From Acinetobacter sp. ANC 3832 (GTDB lineage Bacteria; Pseudomonadota; Gammaproteobacteria; Pseudomonadales; Moraxellaceae), in assembly GCF_002135415.1 (NCBI RefSeq), contig NZ_NEGJ01000002.1, positions 310,001-374,000 of the forward strand: 64,000 nt of DNA. Direction: 5' to 3'. Both the position numbers and the translations under genes were made by a program. Position 1 is the first letter of the stretch, and the number at the start of each line of letters is the position of its first letter. The notes under the pieces are model-generated. The model was not told the DNA's origin. It saw nothing but the letters and a program-made list of their open reading frames with translations, and searched no databases. Shown piece after piece: positions 38,400-47,183 of this stretch.

Positions 38400-39314
38400 A
38401 TGAAGATAGACCCTGCAATGAAACAATATATTACAGAAATGATTCTTAAAACTAGCTTTAAAATGCCGAGTCGCTTGAATCTACCCCCAACTGCATTACG
38501 TTTTGCTTTAGAACAGCTCGCAAAAGTTTTTCCTCAACGTAAAGATGTAGAAATTCGTGCTTTAAAAATTGCTGGGGTTCATGCTGAGGAAATTAAACCT
38601 CAACCACAAACCACTCAAATGATTTTTCATATTCATGGGGGTGCTTTTTTTGTGGGGTCGCTAAAAACCCATCGTGCATTCTTGTCTGAAATGGCTGTTA
38701 GAACGCAGATGCAAGTTTTACATATCGATTATCCACTTGCACCTGAACATGCTTATCCAGAAGCTTCTGATGCCGTTTATGATGTATATATCAATCTACT
38801 GAATCAAGGCATCCAACCCAAAGATATTATTATTTCAGGGGACTCATGCGGTGCAAATTTGGCATTGGCATTGGTTCTCCGCTTAAAAGATGAAGATACA
38901 GCTCTCATTCCAAGCGGATTGGTGCTCATGTCGCCCTTTTTAGATTTAACACTGACCAGCGAATCCTTACGTTATAACCAAAAGCATGATGCGCTACTTT
39001 CTGTTGAAGCCTTAGAAACAGGAATTGAATATTATGTTCCAAAAAATATGGACAAATCATTAACTCAATTGTCTCCAATTTTTGGAGACTTCAAAGGTTT
39101 GCCACCGACATTGGTACAAATAGGTTCAAAAGAAATTCTATTGGATGATGCGGCTCGTTTTGAAGAGAAAGCAAAGCAAGCGCATGTACATGTCACCTAT
39201 AAACTCTATACAGGCATGTGGCATAACTTTCAGATGTTCAGCCCATGGTTTGATGAAGCTAAGCGTTCTTTAGCTGATTTGGCTGAATTTGCACACAAGT
39301 TAGATCGAACATAA
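38400..39314 (+). CDS. Alpha/beta hydrolase, hormone-sensitive-lipase family
   Basis: Carboxylesterase of 304 residues. The HSL oxyanion motif H-G-G-A-F-F is near residue 80. The nucleophile elbow is G-D-S-C-G-A-N-L-A, and the acid/base residues fall in L-L-D-D-A-A-R-F and G-M-W-H-N-F-Q. It is cytosolic, with no signal peptide. The natural substrate is unknown; short-chain esters are typical for this family. Confidence 0.9.
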   Translation: MKIDPAMKQYITEMILKTSFKMPSRLNLPPTALRFALEQLAKVFPQRKDVEIRALKIAGVHAEEIKPQPQTTQMIFHIHGGAFFVGSLKTHRAFLSEMAVRTQMQVLHIDYPLAPEHAYPEASDAVYDVYINLLNQGIQPKDIIISGDSCGANLALALVLRLKDEDTALIPSGLVLMSPFLDLTLTSESLRYNQKHDALLSVEALETGIEYYVPKNMDKSLTQLSPIFGDFKGLPPTLVQIGSKEILLDDAARFEEKAKQAHVHVTYKLYTGMWHNFQMFSPWFDEAKRSLADLAEFAHKLDRT

Positions 39315-39672
39315 TCTGAATCAATAAAGGTTAGATCAACGCTGACCTTTTTATTAAACTCAAACTATAGATCACCCGTTTCTTAGATTTTCGCTCAAAT
39401 CACGTTATATAATTTTATAAAAGCGATGGCTTTTATTTAAAAGTACTTTTAGAAATAGATTTATACAATTTAAAATAAAAATCACACTCTAAAACTGAGT
39501 AGTAACTTCAAAAAAAAGAATATTATTGTGACTATAATCACATTATTTGCAAATAATACTATTTAAATCAGTATTTTATGTAAAACTAAAAATTGATCGC
39601 CATCATACAAGTTGCTATATTACTTAAAACCAACAAAAAACAAATAACAGATTAAATATAGGCGGTAACTTT
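39315..39672. other. Intergenic region before the degenerate GGDEF gene
   Basis: No gene seen. It starts with the terminator at 39326-39353 and is then strongly AT-rich up to the ribosome site AGGCGGT before 39673. A weak hairpin AAAAGC-GATG-GCTTTT lies near 39417-39432. Confidence 0.45.
39326..39353 (+). terminator. Rho-independent terminator of the esterase gene
   Basis: AAAGGTTAG and CTGACCTTT pair with one G-U, followed by TTTATT. Confidence 0.65.
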
Positions 39673-40278
39673 ATGAGAAATAAAATCTATTCCGAAAGGC
39701 GTCGTCGGTTACATACATTTTTTAAAAATGTGATCAAAAACTCTTTTGTAAGTGACTTGTTGCATAAGAATCAAAGTGTAGAAACAGTATCGATTGACCC
39801 ACTTACAGGTCTTTATAATCAATTTGGAATTAATTCTTATTTAAAAGAATTACATCCACAAGCTGGAATTGATTATGCCATCGTCCTTTTAAGTGTCGAT
39901 AATTTTAAGGAAATACAACATAATTTTGGACTCAAGTCTGCCGATCAAGCCCTAATTACAGTAGCTTCAATGCTGTCCAATCGTATACGAGATACCGATC
40001 TTGTTGGGCGTTATGGCGATAATGAGTTTATTTTAATCCTGAGTGATATCAATTTAGACAATGCCAACAATGTGGCAAAAAGATTAACTGCTCAAATTCA
40101 ACAAAAAGAACTCCGAATTAACGCTAAATCGGTGATGCTACAAGCCAGTTGCGGTATCTCTGTTTCTAAAGAAAATACGTTTAGTGATAAAGTTTTACAA
40201 TATGCAGATCAAGCTTTATTCGTAGCAAAATCACATGGATTTAATCAAATTCGTGATCAAAGCTCTATTTCCACTTAA
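39673..40278 (+). CDS. Degenerate GGDEF-domain protein, I-site retained
   Basis: Soluble 201-residue protein with a basic N-terminal stretch (about 1-38) and one GGDEF domain from D-P-L-T-G-L-Y-N at 42. The signature is G-D-N-E-F (115-119) instead of GG(D/E)EF. The first metal-binding Asp is Ser74 (L-S-V-D-N-F-K, against L-D-L-D-H-F-K in the next gene). The inhibitory site R-D-T-D (106-109) is intact and correctly spaced. It is therefore probably not a diguanylate cyclase but could bind c-di-GMP as an effector. Confidence 0.85.
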   Translation: MRNKIYSERRRRLHTFFKNVIKNSFVSDLLHKNQSVETVSIDPLTGLYNQFGINSYLKELHPQAGIDYAIVLLSVDNFKEIQHNFGLKSADQALITVASMLSNRIRDTDLVGRYGDNEFILILSDINLDNANNVAKRLTAQIQQKELRINAKSVMLQASCGISVSKENTFSDKVLQYADQALFVAKSHGFNQIRDQSSIST

Positions 40279-40648
40279 TTAAAATCATTTACTGACCTGA
40301 AATAAAGAGTTGCTCAATGCTTTTGACCAGCTCTTTGATTTTCAATAGAGAACCGTCTTCTATTTATTCTCGTAGCGATCTCAGTTCAGCATTCAATAAT
40401 CTATTCGGAATAAAGCAAGACAATCGGTATAAATTACATTATTGTATTTCTATGAAACTCATTTAATTCTGTGCTTACATTTTGAATCAGATTACATCAA
40501 TCAAATGATTATTTTAAGGTTGAATTAAACTCAAAATCCAACAATATAGAAAGTATAAGAATGTGCTATCAAATACTTTAGATCTTTATTTATCTCTAAT
40601 CGAGTCAAATTTAGAACCAAGTGATCTATTTCTGAGATACTGTTTTAT
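40279..40648. other. Intergenic region between the two GGDEF genes
   Basis: No gene seen. A hairpin with AAAGAGTTGCTC (40304-40315) and GACCAGCTCTTT (40325-40336), two mismatched positions, and a GATTTT tail may end the upstream transcript. The rest is AT-rich. Confidence 0.45.
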
Positions 40649-41839
40649 ATGAAGTTCGCAATCCGAAAATTCAGTGTATTGAACTTGGAAAAAATCCAAT
40701 TTTTTTTGCATACCAATATTATTATGAATTGGAGCAACTTAGATAAGTGTACGCTTATTCTAGTATTAGGATGTTGCCAACATTTATTATGGATTGTATG
40801 GAAGCTATTCATTTTCTATACCCCTTCTCTTTGGGAGTGGGTAAATATCCCTCTACTTGAATTTCAAATCTCATTAAATATCTATGCTTTAATTATCTTG
40901 ATTTTATTAATTATTCCATGCATCAAACTTAAAAAGAAACAATGGGCTGAAGATTACTTACCTTATATTATTCTGACTGTTTTTGTTGCAATGTTTATTC
41001 GAGATGGCTATCTCATTGGTATTTTTAGTCCTGCAACGCTGTGCGGTTATATCTGTATTTCAGGGATAGGTTTTCTTCTTTTTGAACGAAAAATTGTCTA
41101 TCCCCCCCTACTTCTTGCCACTATCACATTACTTAGCTTAGCACTACTGACTATTTTTGAAGCTCTTCCCTACGCACCAATGTTCAGTGATAGCTTGCTA
41201 CATGATTACCCTTTTAAATCAGTTTTTTGGATCGTCAGTATGGCGTATTTTATTATACCGATCATATTTGCAAGTTTAATTTTAGGTGAAATTATCTTAA
41301 TTCAATGGCGACACCGTGAATCTCTGATTAAAAAACTCAGTCAAACAGATCCGCTGACGGGCTTATTTAATCGTCGTAGCTTTAATGAAAAACTACAATT
41401 GATACATCGCTCAAAAGCAGAATACGCCATTATTATTTTAGACTTAGATCATTTTAAAAATATTAATGATGAATATGGACATCAGTGTGGGGATGAAGTT
41501 CTAGAACATGTTGCACACACGCTCACACACTGCATCAGACCTTCTGACATTGTTGCGCGCTACGGCGGTGAAGAGTTCATTATGGTGCTGAATAACACTG
41601 AAATTACGCAAGCAACAGCAATTGCCGAACGATGTCGTTTAGCTATTCAAGATTTACACATTCAAAGTCGTGCAGAGGAATCTATTTCACTGACCGCAAG
41701 CTTTGGGCTCGCCATGTCGAGCTACACTTATGAAAGTGAAAAAATCATTCATTTTGCAGACACTGCATTGTATGGCTCAAAACAACAAGGCCGTAATCAA
41801 ATCCAGATATATCCAACGGATTCTTTAATATCCTCATAA
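40649..41839 (+). CDS. Membrane-bound diguanylate cyclase
   Basis: Synthesises c-di-GMP from two GTP. The 396-residue protein has about six membrane helices between residues 30 and 215, then a GGDEF domain from D-P-L-T-G-L-F-N-R-R. Metal residues are present in I-L-D-L-D-H-F-K-N-I-N-D. The active-site motif is G-G-E-E-F at 306-310, with the inhibitory site R-P-S-D at 297-300. The sensory membrane part is not a family I can name. The start could also be ATG 40724; neither has a good ribosome site. Confidence 0.88.
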   Translation: MKFAIRKFSVLNLEKIQFFLHTNIIMNWSNLDKCTLILVLGCCQHLLWIVWKLFIFYTPSLWEWVNIPLLEFQISLNIYALIILILLIIPCIKLKKKQWAEDYLPYIILTVFVAMFIRDGYLIGIFSPATLCGYICISGIGFLLFERKIVYPPLLLATITLLSLALLTIFEALPYAPMFSDSLLHDYPFKSVFWIVSMAYFIIPIIFASLILGEIILIQWRHRESLIKKLSQTDPLTGLFNRRSFNEKLQLIHRSKAEYAIIILDLDHFKNINDEYGHQCGDEVLEHVAHTLTHCIRPSDIVARYGGEEFIMVLNNTEITQATAIAERCRLAIQDLHIQSRAEESISLTASFGLAMSSYTYESEKIIHFADTALYGSKQQGRNQIQIYPTDSLISS

Positions 41840-41865
41840 AAATTAGGCGTTATCACTCCTTTTGT

Positions 41866-42540
41866 TCACTTTGATCGATAAGGTTCTTCGCACTCAACAA
41901 ACATATGTTCTTGCTTCGCTTCTTGAATCCATTGTTGCAATACTGGAACTTGTAGCATCTTTTCAATATAGCCTTGACTCAACTCAGTGGTGGGTAATCC
42001 ATAACTCACAAAGCGCATAACCACAGGTGCATAAAATGCATCTGCAATACTAAAAGCACCACACAAAAAACCATCTACATCAGGTCGCTCTGACCAAATC
42101 TTTTCAATGCGCTGTACATCGCTCTGTAACTGAGGATTGTCATGCCAAAGTTGTTGTCCAATTTCAACTAAATCTGCTTCAATATTCATTTCACAAGTGC
42201 TTCGTAATATCGCAAAACCACTATGCATTTCCGCACTTATTGATCTTGCTCTTGCACGTTGTGCTTTATTTTCTGGCCATAAATGCTTTTGAGGAAATTG
42301 TTCTGCAAGATACTCACAAATAGCCAATGAATCCCAAACCAATAATCCATCATGCTGAAGTGCAGGAACTTTCCCTGTTGGATTAATTTTAAAAATATGT
42401 TGCTTAAATTCACTCTCCAACTTGAAGTCATCAAAAGGAATTAAGTGTTCATTAAATTCAATATTAAAATAGCGAAGCACCAACCATGGACGCATAGACC
42501 ATGTTGAATAATTTTTATTGCCTATAAATAAATTGATCAT
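41866..42540 (-). CDS. Glutathione S-transferase family protein
   Basis: Cytosolic GST of 224 residues. The N-terminal thioredoxin-like domain has I-G-N-K-N-Y-S-T-W-S-M-R-P-W and the glutathione-contact motif G-K-V-P-A-L (cis-proline), then W-D-S-L-A-I-C-E-Y-L. An all-helical C-terminal domain begins near residue 85. It resembles YfcF/maleylacetoacetate-isomerase-like GSTs, but the substrate is not clear. It converges with the diguanylate cyclase gene. Confidence 0.88.
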   Translation of the reverse strand: MINLFIGNKNYSTWSMRPWLVLRYFNIEFNEHLIPFDDFKLESEFKQHIFKINPTGKVPALQHDGLLVWDSLAICEYLAEQFPQKHLWPENKAQRARARSISAEMHSGFAILRSTCEMNIEADLVEIGQQLWHDNPQLQSDVQRIEKIWSERPDVDGFLCGAFSIADAFYAPVVMRFVSYGLPTTELSQGYIEKMLQVPVLQQWIQEAKQEHMFVECEEPYRSK

Positions 42541-42672
42541 GTTTAAATCCCAGCCTTATTTTCACTGTTGTAAGTCTTTATCGATATAAAATCATCTTAT
42601 TGTAAAAGTTAAAATCAAAAAAAAGAGCAACATATGGCTACTCTTTTTATTTTTTAATCTAGCTAAGTCAGA

Positions 42673-43440
42673 TTAAAATAAGAATGCAACGCCAAAGCCT
42701 GCATTATAACTACGATCTTTACCATTCAAATCTACACCAATACTGGTATCAAATTGAGTACGATCATTCAAGGCATAGATTAAGCCTGAGCCTAAGCCAT
42801 ATTCATAATCTTGACTTTCTTCTTTACGATAAATAAATTCAGAAAAACCAGAGAGCTTTCCTGCAATTTTATAACCAATCGTTGGAATCGCTGTCACAGC
42901 CCAATTACCATCTTGTACTTCGTACTTCATGGTAATACCTGTATTAACTAAATCATTATATTGATAAGCAACAGATGAACCTAAAGTATAAATATCATCT
43001 TCAGCAGTAAAACCATCATTGCCTGTCGCAATCTGTGCTTGTGCCAAAACAGCCAGTGTTAATTTATCATCTTTTAAATCAATGGCTTTTTTGATTCCGA
43101 TGGTGACATCACCTAAACCAGAATCATCATTTTTTTGACCTTTATATTTAGTTTGTGTCCATGCTGGACCCTGCCAACCCAATTGCAATTCCATACTTGG
43201 CGTTAAACCCGTACGGAATAACATATCGCCATTTAATGTAACCGTTTTTGCTTTCGCGCCATCAATCGTCGTTTCAGTATAGGTCGCACTTGGTAAACCT
43301 TGCTCCCAAGCCAACTGACCGACAGGTGTAATCCCTGTACCAAAGCCTGCACCTGGACGATCAAATGAAAAATCAGCTGCCATACTGCCCATACTGACTG
43401 TTGAAGCAATCAGCAAAGTCATTTTTTTTAAAATTGTCAT
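42673..43440 (-). CDS. Outer-membrane transporter-like beta-barrel protein (MetA-pathway type)
   Basis: Exported 255-residue protein with a signal peptide (M-T-I-L-K-K-M-T-L-L-I-A-S-T-V-S, cut near M-A-A). Amphipathic strands follow, ending V-A-F-L-F. Segments such as G-L-G-D-V-T-I-G-I-K-K and D-T-S-I-G-V-D-L-N-G fit the 'phenol MetA degradation' outer-membrane family, whose exact role is unknown. The ATG at 43440 has GAGA eight bases upstream. It begins eight bases after the ankyrin gene stop, so the two are coupled. Confidence 0.75.
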   Translation of the reverse strand: MTILKKMTLLIASTVSMGSMAADFSFDRPGAGFGTGITPVGQLAWEQGLPSATYTETTIDGAKAKTVTLNGDMLFRTGLTPSMELQLGWQGPAWTQTKYKGQKNDDSGLGDVTIGIKKAIDLKDDKLTLAVLAQAQIATGNDGFTAEDDIYTLGSSVAYQYNDLVNTGITMKYEVQDGNWAVTAIPTIGYKIAGKLSGFSEFIYRKEESQDYEYGLGSGLIYALNDRTQFDTSIGVDLNGKDRSYNAGFGVAFLF

Positions 43441-43448
43441 ATGTTTTC

Positions 43449-43991
43449 TCAAACTATTTCTTTAGACATTTTTGCACCGCGACTGCGCAGCAATTCGAGT
43501 GTTTCTTTTTCTTCAGGTAATGCTTCTGACCAGTTAATTTCGTCAAAATCGACATCAAAGAATAAGTCACTAATTGACGTTAAAATCGTTTTACCTTCTT
43601 CATCTTTAGTGTTCGGATCAACTTGTTGATCGAGCAAAAGCTGTACTGCTGGCGCACATGCTGCACTTGCTGCATCCCAAAGTGGACCATAACATTCTTC
43701 TGCATCCCAAAGATGAAAATTAGCTTTTGCTTGAATCAGCGCAGCTAAAATATCAAGATGAACCTGTAAATCTTGTTTCTTTTGATCTGTTGCTAATTCT
43801 TGACCCGCTTCATGAGCTTCACAAATTTTTTCCCACCACTTGAACAATCCATCAGACCAAACGGATACAGCAGGACCTTTTTCTGGGTCAATAAAATTAG
43901 GATCAAGACCATCTGCCAACAGGCGCTTAACCTGTTCAAGGTCTAAATCTTCTAATGCCTGTAAAAAGACTTGTTGTTGCGCATTAAGCAT
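43449..43991 (-). CDS. Ankyrin-repeat protein
   Basis: The 180-residue protein has no signal peptide. Ankyrin-like repeats are seen at about 5-35 (A-L-E-D-L-D-L-E-Q-V-K-R-L-L-A-D-G-L-D-P-N), 80-95 (L-D-I-L-A-A-L-I-Q-A-K-A-N) and 105-135 (P-L-W-D-A-A-S-A...V-Q-L-L-L-D-Q-Q-V-D-P-N). It is acidic, with a long insert between repeats one and two. A protein-binding role is implied but the partner is unknown. It precedes the outer-membrane gene by eight bases. Confidence 0.8.
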   Translation of the reverse strand: MLNAQQQVFLQALEDLDLEQVKRLLADGLDPNFIDPEKGPAVSVWSDGLFKWWEKICEAHEAGQELATDQKKQDLQVHLDILAALIQAKANFHLWDAEECYGPLWDAASAACAPAVQLLLDQQVDPNTKDEEGKTILTSISDLFFDVDFDEINWSEALPEEKETLELLRSRGAKMSKEIV

Positions 43992-44112
43992 GCTGATCTC
44001 TCACTTTTATCTGAAGGAATATTATGCCGAATATTTATAAAATAGTTTTGAGTAAATCAACCAACTGATCGGATTATTTTAGCAATTCGTTGTTTTTATT
44101 TTTATTCGATAT

Positions 44113-44136
44113 AAAAAAAGCCCCGTAGGGCTTTTT
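44113..44136 (-). terminator. Rho-independent terminator of the HPF-like gene
   Basis: AAAAAGCCC and GGGCTTTTT pair around CGTA just after the stop at 44138 on the minus strand. Confidence 0.85.
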
Positions 44137-44137
44137 A

Positions 44138-44491
44138 TTAAACTTCTTCTTCGTCAATAATCTCAAGCTTTCCGCCACGCGGGTTCTCTTTTTTCTCAAG
44201 GACATGCTCTAAACTGCGTTTGACACGCTCAATTGCCCCATGTAATGCCAAGTCAATATTTTTAGATTTGTGCGTAACCACCACAGGTTTAATGCCTGCA
44301 GCTTTCGCTTCAATCATACAGCGGATGTCGTCACCCCCACCTTTGTCACCGTTTTCATCACTAATATGGACAGAAAAATGGGTGATTCGCTCACTATGAC
44401 GTTGAAATTCCTGATTTAGCTCATCGCGCACATATGTGATTAAGCGTTCACTATTTTGAATATTTTTATCTGTACGGATTTCAATGTTCAT
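44138..44491 (-). CDS. HPF/RaiA-family ribosome-associated protein
   Basis: A 117-residue protein with the short HPF/RaiA fold (M-N-I-E-I-R-T-D-K-N-I-Q, H-F-S-V-H-I-S-D-E-N-G, A-L-H-G-A-I-E-R-V-K-R-S-L-E). The family binds the 30S decoding site and silences or stabilises ribosomes in slow growth. It carries an unusual acidic and glycine-rich middle (N-G-D-K-G-G-G-D-D). The start is ATG 44491, with GAGG about nine bases upstream, rather than the ATG at 44500. Confidence 0.8.
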   Translation of the reverse strand: MNIEIRTDKNIQNSERLITYVRDELNQEFQRHSERITHFSVHISDENGDKGGGDDIRCMIEAKAAGIKPVVVTHKSKNIDLALHGAIERVKRSLEHVLEKKENPRGGKLEIIDEEEV

Positions 44492-45022
44492 AAATATCAT
44501 CCTCTTTATTTATTAAACTTTCTTTAAACTTTAAACATGTGGCGCAAAACTTTCGTTCTTGGGCACGATTTAGCGCGCTGTTTTCACAGCCTGATCATCT
44601 TCAATTAATTGGAATACCATCCTCCATAATTGACTGGATGAACACATTTGAGTCTGCAGATTCGTGTTCTTATACATTCAATATCGGGCTATATTCGAAA
44701 ATAAGCAAGTACATTTTTTAAAATTTTATGAAAACGATATGAAAAATGACAACTTGTTACTTGTTTTTTTAAAGTAATGATTTTTATTAACTTTTATGAT
44801 TTTAAAATGCTCAAATAATGTATATCAAAAATACGCTGAGATCAACTCTCATCTTTTTATCCATTTTTTACGACAAAAAATAATTGCTTACTTTGAGTCA
44901 CGATTCACTCACAATTTCAGGCTTGATGTTTACATATTTTTTTTAATTTCATCTTATTTTGGCTTTATTTTTGCTTAATAATCTGTATCCTTTATACGCT
45001 TTCTTGGGGGAGAGACTTTTTA
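44492..45022. other. Intergenic region between the HPF-like and Tsx-like genes
   Basis: About 530 bases between divergent genes. The left half has mixed composition and the right half is very AT-rich. Small open frames of about 60 codons occur but lack ribosome sites and coding character. The right end carries GGGGGAGAG, the ribosome site of the Tsx-like gene. Nothing else is recognised. Confidence 0.45.
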
Positions 45023-45745
45023 ATGAAACTGACACATATTGCTGCAATCTGCGCATTGGCTTCTACAGCAACACTGACTCAAGCTAAACCTGTATGGCAA
45101 GACTTCAGTATTACTGGCCTATACGGTGAAAACTATGAGTTAACACCTGATGAAAAGCAATCTACTGCAACATTTGAATATGCAGCGAAACTTAATTATG
45201 GTGACTTTTTTGCTTTTGCAGACCGTACTAATAGTGGTGGTCAATCGGACACTTATTTTGAAGTTTCACCACGTTTAAGTTTAGGTGCAGTTTCAGGTAA
45301 AAAACTTGAGTTTGGTCCAATTAAAGATGTCTTAATCGCAACCACTTGGGAAGGTGGTAAGGACATGAACAACTACCTTTATGGTGTTGGTGTGGATTTA
45401 GCAATTCCTTATTTTCAGTTTGCACAATTAAACTTCTACCGCGCAAGTAATGATATTCAAGAAGATGATTATCAATTAACGTTCTCTTATGGTATTCCAT
45501 TCAAAATTTCTTCAGAAGAATTCTTGGTTGATGGTTTCCTTGATTGGTCTACAGCTGAAAAAGATACACAAGCCCATTCAAGTGAATTGAACTGGACGAC
45601 ACAATGGAAATGGAATGCGGGTAAACACATTTCTCCAGATACTCGTTTATATCTTGGTGTTGAACACTCTGTATGGCACAACAAATATGGCGTTCCAAAT
45701 AAAGATGAAAACAATGTGAGTGCCTTGGTTAAATACCACTTCTAA
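45023..45745 (+). CDS. Tsx/OmpK-family outer-membrane channel
   Basis: Exported 240-residue beta-barrel protein. The signal peptide is M-K-L-T-H-I-A-A-I-C-A-L-A-S-T-A, cut near T-Q-A. Mature features are W-Q-D-F-S-I-T-G-L-Y-G near the start and the final strand A-L-V-K-Y-H-F. The pattern fits the nucleoside-specific channel family (Tsx, OmpK). The substrate is likely nucleosides but unproven. Transcription ends at 45820-45847. Confidence 0.82.
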   Translation: MKLTHIAAICALASTATLTQAKPVWQDFSITGLYGENYELTPDEKQSTATFEYAAKLNYGDFFAFADRTNSGGQSDTYFEVSPRLSLGAVSGKKLEFGPIKDVLIATTWEGGKDMNNYLYGVGVDLAIPYFQFAQLNFYRASNDIQEDDYQLTFSYGIPFKISSEEFLVDGFLDWSTAEKDTQAHSSELNWTTQWKWNAGKHISPDTRLYLGVEHSVWHNKYGVPNKDENNVSALVKYHF

Positions 45746-45819
45746 TTGTTAAACTGTTTGCATCTAACTTTTTATACTCATGTAAAAAATCTGCTTGATT
45801 ACAGTTTAGATTGATATTG

Positions 45820-45847
45820 AAAAGCAAGATTTCGGTCTTGCTTTTTT
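45820..45847 (+). terminator. Rho-independent terminator of the Tsx-like gene
   Basis: AAAAGCAAGA and TCTTGCTTTT pair around TTTCGG and are followed by a T-run. Confidence 0.85.
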
Positions 45848-45907
45848 ATTGCTCAATAAAATAAAATTTCCTAAAATACTGACTTAACTGATCCTTTTGG
45901 CATTTTA

Positions 45908-46411
45908 ATGACCTTTCTTATTCGTCCTGCCCAAGCTCTTGATCTACCACAGATCATGTCTATCTATAATGCTGAAATTAGCAATGGCGTTGCAACATGG
46001 AATAGCCAACTTAAATCAGGTTCAGATTATCAAGAGTGGTTTGAATCTTTAAAAAATCAAAACTTCCCAATATTTGTAGCTGAAAGCACCCATTCAAAGC
46101 AAATTGCAGGCTATGCAGATTACTCCTCTTTCCGCCAAATTAACGGTTATAAAGATACCGTTGAACATTCTGTCTATATCCATCCTGATTTTACGCGCCA
46201 AGGTTTAGGTCAAATCTTAATGCAAAAACTGATTGAACATGCTCGGAAGCAAAAGCTCCATGTCATGGTTGCTGCAATTGATTCTGAAAATGCAGGTTCA
46301 ATTTATTTACATGCAAAATTAGGCTTTCAACAAACAGGCTATATGCCTCAAGTTGGACAAAAATTTGGGCAATGGCGTGATTTAATTCTGATGCAATTGA
46401 TCTTGAATTGA
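45908..46411 (+). CDS. GNAT acetyltransferase, phosphinothricin-acetyltransferase-like
   Basis: A 167-residue acetyl-CoA N-acyltransferase. It begins I-R-P-A-Q-A-L-D-L-P-Q-I-M-S-I-Y-N and has V-Y-I-H-P-D-F-T-R-Q-G-L-G-Q, the acetyl-CoA pyrophosphate loop. It closes with H-A-K-L-G-F-Q-Q-T-G and K-F-G-Q-W-R-D. This is the Pat/YncA (MddA) group that acetylates phosphinothricin or methionine analogues. It converges tail to tail with the next GNAT gene with no base between. Confidence 0.88.
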   Translation: MTFLIRPAQALDLPQIMSIYNAEISNGVATWNSQLKSGSDYQEWFESLKNQNFPIFVAESTHSKQIAGYADYSSFRQINGYKDTVEHSVYIHPDFTRQGLGQILMQKLIEHARKQKLHVMVAAIDSENAGSIYLHAKLGFQQTGYMPQVGQKFGQWRDLILMQLILN

Positions 46412-46900
46412 TTATTCCGCTTTAATGATCCAATATTTTTCATCATGAACAGAAAATGGGCTGATTAACAAAAAGCCAATTTTTTCATGCGCTTTGAATG
46501 AGTCTTGATTTTTTTGATTTACGAAGGCATAAAATGCTTTACCTTGAGTCTGTTGTCTTAATTCTTTATACATTTTCCCAAGAATACCTTCACCTCTCAC
46601 TTCTGATGCAATACATGCAGGTCCATAGATAAGATAATCTTGATCATCAATATGTTTCAGCATTTCTTCAATCACGGGTGGCTTTTGCATTGTCGCTGGA
46701 TCAAAGCTAAAAATCACGCCCAGCGCCATTTCATCCTCTGTATAAATAACAGTGACTTCTGAATTTTCGAGCATTTTTTCAACTTTAACATACGCGAAAT
46801 CACCATCAAGTGAACCACCTAGGCTTTGTGAATTTGGTTGCAATAAATCTGTCAAAATTTGTGCATCATCTACATTTGCAAGTCGGATTTGTTTTGTCAT
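46412..46900 (-). CDS. GNAT-family N-acetyltransferase
   Basis: A 162-residue GNAT-fold protein. The start I-R-L-A-N-V-D-D-A-Q-I-L-T-D-L-L is typical. The acetyl-CoA loop is seen as A-S-E-V-R-G-E-G-I-L-G-K-M-Y, and N-Q-K-N-Q-D-S-F-K-A-H-E-K-I-G-F closes the fold. The substrate is unknown. It is not closely similar to the preceding GNAT gene, so the pair is not a recent duplication. Confidence 0.82.
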   Translation of the reverse strand: MTKQIRLANVDDAQILTDLLQPNSQSLGGSLDGDFAYVKVEKMLENSEVTVIYTEDEMALGVIFSFDPATMQKPPVIEEMLKHIDDQDYLIYGPACIASEVRGEGILGKMYKELRQQTQGKAFYAFVNQKNQDSFKAHEKIGFLLISPFSVHDEKYWIIKAE

Positions 46901-47183
46901 GGTATATATTCTGAATAATTGTTATATCTATTTATAACGGAACTTCAGCAGGCAAAGTTCTGAGTTTTGTCCTATTTTGTTATATAAAGTTTTCACAATA
47001 GTTTTTATGGGTTTATTGCAAAATGCTCCTAAAATTTCTTCATTAGAGCAGGAAAACAAAGAGGTTATTTATCATTAGCAAACTATTCTAAGGCAAAAAA
47101 ATAAGCTGTAAATTTACAGCAAGTGCAGTAATATTATATTTTATGCAAATAAATTAATTACTTAATAATATTACGGGGAATAA

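Noticed and set aside
44539..44978. Two ~60-codon frames in the HPF-Tsx gap
   Set aside because: No ribosome site, AT-driven composition and no recognisable features; treated as non-coding.
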